Origin: Pycnopodia helianthoides
Taxonomy: Eukaryota > Echinodermata > Asteroidea > Forcipulatida > Asteriidae
NCBI GenBank assembly: GCA_032158295.1
Contig: CM063255.1
Span: 19,675,094 to 19,739,093 of the forward strand
DNA length: 64,000 nt
Direction: 5' to 3'
Under the pieces are notes generated by a model. That model had not been told where the DNA came from and searched no databases. It was given only the letters and a program-made list of their open reading frames with translations. Of the stretch, positions 57,035-64,000 are shown piece by piece. Every line of letters starts with the position of its first letter. Position 1 is the stretch's first letter. The position numbers and the translations under genes were made by a program.

Positions 57035-57763
57035 AAAAACCGTTCCGTTCCCAATTTAGAGACTCTTCCTAAATACGACAACATCAATAAATAAATAAAC
57101 ACAATGAACTGGTCAATTCACAACAGAGATATATAATATATAATAATAACATCAAAGGCAAACCTAAACTTGAAAAAAACCAACAGCAATATTTGCTTTC
57201 AGAGTGACACATTTTTCCTCGCAAAAATTCGCCTTGTCAATCAAGTTCACGATATAAAAAGAAACCTTTATACGCTCAAAAAAAAGGACAAATCTTTGAA
57301 AACTTTAAACCCACTGATTAAAAAACAATTACACCTTCGGCTCAATCGTGAAGGATTGCGCACCCGATCAGCGGGTTCAAAGGTCAGATGGACTTGCCAC
57401 ACACCCCAACAGTGTACAAAATAGCTGTGTTTGGTTTTCAAACTGTTATTTCTACAAGTCACGATGGCGTGTTTTCGATATTCTATCAAAAACAAAATTG
57501 GCTTCGATTTGTGAACGGGTTGTACAGTAACGACGACGGGACAGTTCATCACGAAGATGTTAAGTTACAAGAATTAAGTTCAGAAGAGAAAAAAAAAACA
57601 TACCGTAGAAAAACAAAATAGTGTGTTAAACTGAGAGAGCATCAGAGATACAAATTCAGATAGCTCAACAAACACAGTTTAAGTTGCACGACACATATAT
57701 TTTAATGTGAGGTTTTACATCACCTGATAAATATCTGCCAAAAGGTCAAACACAAAGTCGCCT
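57035..57763. other. No gene recognised
   Basis: AT-rich. Frames on both strands at 57170-57621 have no domain. Confidence 0.35.
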
Positions 57764-57941
57764 TGGCCCAATTTCATAGAGCTGCTTAAACAAAATATCT
57801 TTGCTAACCAAATTGTGTGCTTAGCAAAAATTAGCAGGATACCAGTCAGAAACGGTGCATGGGACATGGTATTTTGGCTGGTAACCTTTTTTTGGTAAGC
57901 AGAATTATGTTGCGCTTAAGCAGCTCTTTGAATTTGGGCCC
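57764..57941. mobile_element. Family F element, copy 6 (178 bp)
   Basis: Left TGGCCCAATTTCATAGAGCT; the reverse complement of the right is GGGCCCAAATTCAAAGAGCT. It contains TGGTATTTTGGCTGGTAACC and AGCAGGATACCAGTC. Confidence 0.9.
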
Positions 57942-58815
57942 TGATGGCGTTGGTGAAGGACTTGAGCGGCTATTTTTGATGTTGTACAGACCTATATTGT
58001 TCCTTCAGCATTTCCAGGCCAAAAATGTGTTGTACGTACACAAAAACACGCCACGTGCTACATTTTGTCTGCAATCTCACTACACATTCTAAAAGTATTA
58101 CTCTCTGTCAAGAAGAGGTCTAACTCTCAAAGATGCTGATGACTATAAGGCTTCATGTTAAGAGTCTCAAAAAAACCTTTATCTTTTCTAAAAAATACAC
58201 ATTTCAATATACATATTAGAACACAATTTGATTGTGTTTAGTTTTTGAAGAATTTACAAGAACGCGTATTAACTCTCTAGTAGTACAATAACTGTGATAT
58301 AAAACATGTACATTAAAAACTCTGTCCCCAACTCGTATATTATATCGATTTCATTTCTGCAAGGTACGTTTACGTATTCTAAACCTGTCAATGTTATTTC
58401 TACACACCGCACATTTAAAATATAAATCTTCTCTCCACACAAACGAGTTATATAAACATTTCCGACAGTGAAATATATTGACATTCACACTATAAGTATC
58501 TATAGAAAAATGTGTTATACTTCTTTTTTTCTTTTTTTTAAAAGATATATACGAAACTAGTTCCTGATTATACTTCTGAGGGTGGGTCCCGTATATATAA
58601 CGTTCACATAGCTGCTGAAGTTGAACTGAGCAAAGTTGTTAGATTTTTTCTTTTGAGGCAGGTGATATACAAACATCAAATATGACCAAACGTGAATGAA
58701 GTGCGAGGTGCTGCCCAGAGGAAAACCTTGTCTTGTCATAAAGACTAGACATTATTTTGTTGTATTGCGTTTAAATTAGATAAGTGATGTTTGAAGCTTT
58801 GCGGGTACAAACCAT
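57942..58815. other. Downstream flank of the HIVEP gene, no gene recognised
   Basis: Very AT-rich. It could contain distal 3' UTR of the minus-strand HIVEP gene, but no feature decides it. Confidence 0.35.
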
Positions 58816-59150
58816 CTATGGAACCTCTTTTGGGAGAAGGTGTTGGTTCTTGTTGGTTCTGAGAAGAAACGGTGTGTGATTTGCATTCCAGTCCCGGAAT
58901 TTTATCTTAGAGAGGGCAAGGCCATTTCCATTTTGAAAAGGGCACTTCCATTGGACAATCTTCAAGTCTACTGGGAAACTTTTGAAGGGGCATCGAGGCC
59001 AAGACCAGGGGGCAACAGAGGCCATGGCCTTTGTGGCCTCTGTGTAATTCCAGGCCTGCATTCTCCTGAAGACGAGCAGAGTGTACTGTTCGAAACTCGA
59101 GAGCACACCACAAACACCGGTTCTCCTCAGATCCAACACTTCTTTCAAAA
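58816..59150. repeat. Possible interspersed repeat with coding-like composition
   Basis: Balanced composition with a long plus-strand frame and an antisense frame over the same bases. It has words such as TTTTGAAGGGGCATCGAGGC and GGCCATGGCCTTTGTGGCCT. I recall similar text as a repeat in echinoderm sequence, and 36050-36080 has a weak partial match (CCTTGAAGGGGCTCCAAGAC). No protein domain is readable in either direction. Confidence 0.35.
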
Positions 59151-59278
59151 GAGTTTTTATACATGGTTGTACGCGCAAGTTTACTACTTCAGTTGTTCGT
59201 CTAATCAGATACATCAGGTAATACCCAGTGCTAATACATCGCATCCAATTTGTCATGAAATAACATTTCCTTCCTTAA

Positions 59279-59329
59279 AACAAACAAACAAACAAACAAA
59301 CAAAAACAAACAAACAAACAAACAAACAA
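59279..59329. repeat. (CAAA)n microsatellite
   Basis: About 12 CAAA units with one CAAAAA interruption. Confidence 0.95.
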
Positions 59330-59534
59330 TCAATTTCCCAATCACATCCTGGTGTGACAACGGCATTCTGAGAATCAAAGCTGACGAAGACAACAAATCC
59401 GTAAGTACTCGAAAAGGGTTCATCATCGATATCAGAGTTTGTACTTTTCAAATGATCCCACGACAGTATTTGCCCAAATGTGTGGCCACTGGCCCGATGT
59501 ACATTGTACACGAGCATCGTCTATCTATTTCTCA

Positions 59535-59540
59535 TTTATT
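59535..59540 (-). terminator. Possible HIVEP polyadenylation signal (AATAAA)
   Basis: TTTATT on the plus strand is AATAAA on the minus strand, about 300 bases after the HIVEP stop codon. It is the first canonical hexamer downstream. Unsupported by anything else. Confidence 0.4.
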
Positions 59541-59840
59541 CCGTGTAAAAATGTTTTGAAATTTACCCAAATGAGGTTAGCGATCGAAATATCGACAAGA
59601 CCTGTGAACTGCCATTGTAAAAACAAGTTGTAAACAGCAAATTCTTTGAAACCTCAATGACAGTTACACAACTTGTTTTAAGAGCAGGTTGTATTACTCG
59701 CTATACAAATATATAAGGACATAATCTCGTTCCTTTTGTGTGCCATTAAAGTGATTTTGTCAACATGAACCTTATTTGGATGGCTATTGTTTGTTGTCTT
59801 TTGGTTATTTCTTTTTGATAACCGAAGTGTCAAACAAAAC

Positions 59841-62800
59841 CTACATACTTTGAGCAGTTGTGTTGATATCATCCATTTGATATAAGTCACCACCCTCACT
59901 TGCACTGTCCGTCTTATCAGATGAGCCGGTGGGACTGAGTGGAGGATTCGAGTCGTCAATGATGAGATCCCCTTGATCCAGGTCCGACAGCGCCTCCTGA
60001 CCGGTCAGATCCTCCTTCGGCAGTGGCAGCTTGCCCTCTCTCTCCAGCGTCATGCGGTGACCTCGGGATCGCAGATGCTTGGCAAGGTGGCCCGGTATTC
60101 GAAACGCGATTTGACATTCCTTGCACTTAAACGGCCGCGGGTCCGTATCGTCTGCTGAAGACGGCAACTCCACAGCATCCACCTTGGAGAGATGCTCTTG
60201 AGATCGTTCGTGTTTGGCCAACATGATCCGCGTTGGGAAAGACTGCACACACTCTGGACAGGAAAAAGAACTTTCTTCAAGGTGGACACGCATGTGGATC
60301 CGAAGCTGACTTGGTTTCATGAAAATCTTGTTGCAGCTTGAGCACTTGTGATTTCCGACGTGCACAGGTGAACCTAGTTCTTCTGGTGCCTCACCAGGTG
60401 TCGGATCACCACTGGCTGGGCTTTCATATTGGGGTTGATGAGACACCCAGTGGTGTTGGGACTTGGATTGGGCAACAGGTGGCACAAACGGACCAGGTGA
60501 ATTCCGCTGCTCCTCCCGTGGTGGAAAAGTTGTCGTTGATTGAACTGTGGGTGTCCTTACATGAGAGAGAATTGTCGGCGGAAGCTGCATCATCTTGGAA
60601 GGTAGCATTGGGGAGACCAAAGGGGGTTGCATTGGCAAAGAACTACTGAAAGACACTCCTTGATTGGCGATGGGTAACTTTGGAGAGACTAATGATGGCG
60701 GCAAAAAGGGCGAGACAAAATGGGCCTTAGCACTGTCTTGTTGCGAGGAGATTAAAGAAGGTCTTGCCAACAGGAGTTGTTTGATGGCACTACATGTAAA
60801 AGTAACAGATTCAGGCATCCAAGAGGGAAAAGACAGTGGACGGTTTCCTGATGGGTTATTGATACTACCTGATACCATAAACCCTTGCCTTTTCTCGGCA
60901 GCAACTTTACGTTTCTTTTGGCAGTGTTCATCTTCGTCATCTGAAATGGGCTCTACATAAATAGGCGATGCACTATGTTTGACTGAATCAACATTACTGG
61001 TTGACTGGTGAGTAGCAGCAGCACTTGCGTGACCTCTTGGCGAGGTCTGTGACTTCATTTGAGGCGAGGGTGACTGGATATGCAATGGTCTTCCAAGATT
61101 GAGACCTGAGGTGTCTGCTGGTCGAGTGGTCTCTTGAATAGTTGACAGGCCTTGGGGGGCGATTGTTCTCTGCTGATGAGGATATGACACAAAGCTGCTT
61201 GGGAAGGCAGGGCTACCTGGGGCAGTGATCTGTAAATCACTAGAACCTGTGTGCTGGGGAAATATTGGAGTATGTTTGTTTTGCATGGTGTGTGGTGGCT
61301 TCACTCCAACAGCCAAGTTGTCCACCCCTTGAGGTACGTTGCTTGATCGGCCTTGAGAGGGCGTTACAAATAATGGGAAACGAGAGGATATTTCAGAAAA
61401 TTTGTTCAATGTTTGTGCAGGATTCGTCAAGTGCTCAATTCGCGATTGCATTTCTGAGGTAGATGGAGAAGACGCAGCCTTTTCAGAGAACTTGTTATGC
61501 ACAGGAGCCACTGCTGACGAATTAGGTTTCTCATGAAACTGCCTTGTAGACAATACCTTTTCAAAGCTTGAAACAGGTTGAGTTGAGGGTCTTGGGGATG
61601 ACAGTGTCTCAATAACTTTCTCGCTGCTACTTCCAGCCTTAGTCTTGAAGCTAAGGTCTTCTTGTACAGTTGTTGACAGCCTATATTGACTCGCTGTAGA
61701 AGTTGACTTTGTTAACACAATGTGGCCATATTTGTCGAGAACTGGAGGATCTGGTGGAGTTTGAATCGATCTTGGGGGTTGCGCTGGTTGAGGAATGAGG
61801 GTACCTGGATAAAGTAAAGGCAGCTGTGTAATGTCAAATCTGAAGCTACTCTCTTGGTCTTTGGTGTCCTCTGATTTCCCAAGTGAAGATGTCTGTGCCC
61901 TCTGAGCTTTTTCGAGACTAAGTTGATGCCTATTGGTCAAATGCCGGCTCAATTTCCCAACAACCTCTGAACGGGAAAGTTTCACTGGTTGCTTTTCTTC
62001 AGCATTTTCTTTCTGTTCTGCCCCACTTTTTGAGGAAACAGTGCTGGGGATTGAACCCGTTGAATCTCGCCTGGGCCTCTCTTGGTTGTCAGGGTGAACT
62101 TTCTTCATGTCTTCTGGGTGACACTGGTGCCACACTAGGGGCCTCCCCTGGCTATCTGAATGTTCACGCATCTCTTGGATATTTGGAACGGAGCTGTAGC
62201 GTTCTCTGGGAGGCACTGACGTGTTTATTGGAACAGCACTTTCAGAGTGAGTTTCAGAGATGTCATCATCATCATCTTCGTCATCGTCTTCATCAGATGT
62301 GTCACCATCTGCAGAGTCAGTGTCTTCATCATCAGCATCTGAGAATTGATGCTCCATGCAACTTTCATCCATTGGCGAAATACCATTTTTTATACACTTT
62401 TTGCTATGAGCCTTAGACTTCATGTGCTTTGTGAGGTTACCTTTCGTCTTAAAAGCAAAGTTGCAAATGTGGCATTGATAGGGTCTCATATCAGTGTGAG
62501 TGCGAATGTGCTTCTTTAACATGCTGGGTTTCTTGCATCGAATGCCACATTCTTCACAAACGTACTTGCCGCGACCTCGACCGCGGACATAAACATAATC
62601 CTCGTTAGATTTATATCCACCAGCAAATATCTGAATACGGCTTGGTTCATTATGGTCAGAACCATCTTTTGGCTTTTTGTCTTTAGCTTTGAGCAGATTA
62701 CCCTCAATAGTAGCTTTCTCTCCTGAAGACCCAGCATCAAAAGGTCTATTTGATGCACTGTCTATTGCCTGCTTCTGTTGCACTTCAACCAAAGTTTGAC

Positions 62801-64000
62801 TTTCAGTTTTCTTGATGGCTGAGTCAGGCTTCCAACCAGCCGAGTCGGTCACAATACCACATTGTGGTGGAGATATACTTGTTGTGACATAGTAGAAGCA
62901 GGGCTTTTTATTTCTGCCAGAATCATACAAACCAAGATGAGATTTCCAAGAGATGCCAAGTGGATGAGAAAAATCCCCGCTCGGTCTCCAGTTTGAATAC
63001 ATGGATACCTTTCTGTTGGGTCCCTGTTGGACAAACATGGGTTGTGGCCGCTTCACACAACAAAATGTTGTCTGTGTGATTTTCGAGTTTCGTGCTGTAC
63101 TCCGCGACAACTTTGGCAACTTGATTCTCTGTTTCAGTGCAGAGTTTGTCTTCACATTACTCAAAACATACCTTTCGTATTTGTTCTGGGAGTTGTGTTT
63201 CTGTGGCAGGACACGCTTGTATCTGGGTGACAGACTGGTAGTAAGAGTTGGCTGTTCTCCTTGAGGCTGAAAGCTTGCCATAGGACTTCTCAAGGGTGAA
63301 ACTAATGCACTTGAAGCTGTACTATGGGCAGAAGGAGAAAACATAGTATTTGGGCCTGGGAAACCAGTTGGAGGTTGCGTTGAAGATGGAGATGGAATGA
63401 TGAAGTATTGAGTTGAACCACTCTTAGATCCCGGCGTAGGGGTTGCAATGGGTCCTATCATCATTGTGCCTTGTGTGGATGTGATCAAGCTCTCAACCTT
63501 TCCACCTGCATTGTGAAAAGCATGAGCCATCAATCTCCCTAGTTCACGTGCAGACTCTACTGGAGTGATGGGTGTATTTGCCTGCATAGGAGATGCTAGT
63601 TTCATCACCGACTCTGCAATGGAGAGTGCCTCTGGTGTCAGCAGACTTTTCGGATCAATTTGCAGCAGAGACTTAGGAGAATCAGTACCCACGGGTGATT
63701 TTACACGTGACGTTAACGGGGACTTCAGGTCTAATGTTAAATGGCGTCTAGAAGCAGGAGTCTTTGGCACGGTTGGAACATTTTGTTTGCTGCCATCATT
63801 CCGTGGTGATCTCGGACTCCTTGTGTTCCTTTCTAGCTTAATCTTTTTTGGCTCAGGAGATGCCAAGTCTCTTTGCTGGCTAACATTAGGGCTTGTGATG
63901 GTAGGTGGCATTTGAGATTCCTGTTTCGAAAGACTGTCACTGTATCTAGGGCTATCGTCCCGATGTACTGAGGTACCACATTTAGTGGATGAGACTGGCA
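59841..64000 (-). CDS. HIVEP: Schnurri/HIVEP zinc-finger transcription factor, 3'-terminal exon (5' partial)
   Basis: A nuclear DNA-binding protein of the Schnurri/HIVEP (ZAS) family. In animals these bind kappaB-like and BMP-response sites and act with SMADs in Dpp/BMP signalling. Residue numbers count from the ATG at 63911. Residues 280-360 form a compact non-finger block (FCCVKRP...VSMYSNW...CGIVTDSAGW). VYVRGRGRGKY (440-450) leads into the ZAS finger pair: C452/C455/H468/H472, then C480/C483/H496/H502. An acidic run of D and E spans about 524-552, and a basic KKRKV (999-1003) is a likely nuclear localisation signal. Three further C2H2 fingers follow: C1190/C1193/H1206/H1210, C1218/C1221/H1234/H1240 and C1263/C1266/H1279/H1285. 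The stop is TAG at 59841-59843. The frame stays open from 63912 to the window edge (about 29 more codons), so the ATG at 63911 is probably internal. The N-terminal ZAS pair expected in the family must lie beyond the window. No intron is needed within the 4 kb. Confidence 0.97.
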   Translation of the reverse strand, partial: PVSSTKCGTSVHRDDSPRYSDSLSKQESQMPPTITSPNVSQQRDLASPEPKKIKLERNTRSPRSPRNDGSKQNVPTVPKTPASRRHLTLDLKSPLTSRVKSPVGTDSPKSLLQIDPKSLLTPEALSIAESVMKLASPMQANTPITPVESARELGRLMAHAFHNAGGKVESLITSTQGTMMIGPIATPTPGSKSGSTQYFIIPSPSSTQPPTGFPGPNTMFSPSAHSTASSALVSPLRSPMASFQPQGEQPTLTTSLSPRYKRVLPQKHNSQNKYERYVLSNVKTNSALKQRIKLPKLSRSTARNSKITQTTFCCVKRPQPMFVQQGPNRKVSMYSNWRPSGDFSHPLGISWKSHLGLYDSGRNKKPCFYYVTTSISPPQCGIVTDSAGWKPDSAIKKTESQTLVEVQQKQAIDSASNRPFDAGSSGEKATIEGNLLKAKDKKPKDGSDHNEPSRIQIFAGGYKSNEDYVYVRGRGRGKYVCEECGIRCKKPSMLKKHIRTHTDMRPYQCHICNFAFKTKGNLTKHMKSKAHSKKCIKNGISPMDESCMEHQFSDADDEDTDSADGDTSDEDDDEDDDDDISETHSESAVPINTSVPPRERYSSVPNIQEMREHSDSQGRPLVWHQCHPEDMKKVHPDNQERPRRDSTGSIPSTVSSKSGAEQKENAEEKQPVKLSRSEVVGKLSRHLTNRHQLSLEKAQRAQTSSLGKSEDTKDQESSFRFDITQLPLLYPGTLIPQPAQPPRSIQTPPDPPVLDKYGHIVLTKSTSTASQYRLSTTVQEDLSFKTKAGSSSEKVIETLSSPRPSTQPVSSFEKVLSTRQFHEKPNSSAVAPVHNKFSEKAASSPSTSEMQSRIEHLTNPAQTLNKFSEISSRFPLFVTPSQGRSSNVPQGVDNLAVGVKPPHTMQNKHTPIFPQHTGSSDLQITAPGSPAFPSSFVSYPHQQRTIAPQGLSTIQETTRPADTSGLNLGRPLHIQSPSPQMKSQTSPRGHASAAATHQSTSNVDSVKHSASPIYVEPISDDEDEHCQKKRKVAAEKRQGFMVSGSINNPSGNRPLSFPSWMPESVTFTCSAIKQLLLARPSLISSQQDSAKAHFVSPFLPPSLVSPKLPIANQGVSFSSSLPMQPPLVSPMLPSKMMQLPPTILSHVRTPTVQSTTTFPPREEQRNSPGPFVPPVAQSKSQHHWVSHQPQYESPASGDPTPGEAPEELGSPVHVGNHKCSSCNKIFMKPSQLRIHMRVHLEESSFSCPECVQSFPTRIMLAKHERSQEHLSKVDAVELPSSADDTDPRPFKCKECQIAFRIPGHLAKHLRSRGHRMTLEREGKLPLPKEDLTGQEALSDLDQGDLIIDDSNPPLSPTGSSDKTDSASEGGDLYQMDDINTTAQSM

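Noticed and set aside
58840..59559. A 239-codon plus-strand frame antisense to the HIVEP 3' flank
   Set aside because: Its second half is a CAAA microsatellite and AT-rich DNA, and its first half looks like a repeat with an equally open antisense frame. No domain is readable.
60050..63230. Many smaller frames on both strands across 60-63 kb
   Set aside because: They are shadows of the long HIVEP reading frame.

Overview
The window looks like AT-rich, intron-scale and intergenic DNA from a deuterostome invertebrate, most likely an echinoderm and probably a sea star. Reasons: a Schnurri/HIVEP gene in a long terminal exon, genes spread over tens of kilobases, and dense short non-autonomous DNA transposons (MITEs) of kinds I recall from echinoderm genomes, such as elements ending in CCAATTTCATAGAGCTGC and hairpins built on GGACTAGTCCTA. 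The sea-star placement is inference from repeat style; no marker gene is present.

Only two protein genes are well supported. At 59841-64000 (minus) lies the 3' end of a Schnurri/HIVEP transcription factor: at least 1356 residues plus about 29 more open codons running off the right edge. It carries the family's C-terminal ZAS zinc-finger pair, an acidic tract, and a further C-terminal cluster of three C2H2 fingers like that of insect Schnurri. At 29005-29829 (plus) is a 274-residue coiled-coil protein I cannot name. It is GC-rich against its surroundings, sits behind a good 3' splice site, and contains a DSG-type degron-like motif.

The remaining ~58 kb is non-coding as far as I can see. It is a mosaic of at least fifteen short repeat families, labelled here A to W. 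A and B are TTAA-ended MITEs that share an internal core. C is rich in GGGTCA/TGACCC. D has 9-bp target duplications. F and the 41.2-kb hairpin share CCAATTTCAT ends. G is a 158-bp perfect-type hairpin. H, I, K, L, N, Q, R, S, T, U, V and W are described in place. Five loci show one family inserted into another (9.8-10.3, 18.3-18.6, 22.5-23.4, 34.2-34.6 and 37.05-37.65 kb), giving a relative order of activity. There are also two minisatellites, a large TTTG microsatellite, a degenerate TTGTTATA-type array, two local tandem duplications and several poly-G/poly-C runs.

I found no CRISPR array, rRNA, convincing tRNA, intact transposase, reverse transcriptase or other autonomous element, and no clear new biological system. 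The most useful leads are the three-finger C-terminus and a conserved non-finger block in the Schnurri protein, the nested-MITE stratigraphy, MITE-borne nuclear-receptor-like and CRE-like motifs, and a tandem duplication at 4.9-5.7 kb that may be an assembly artefact.
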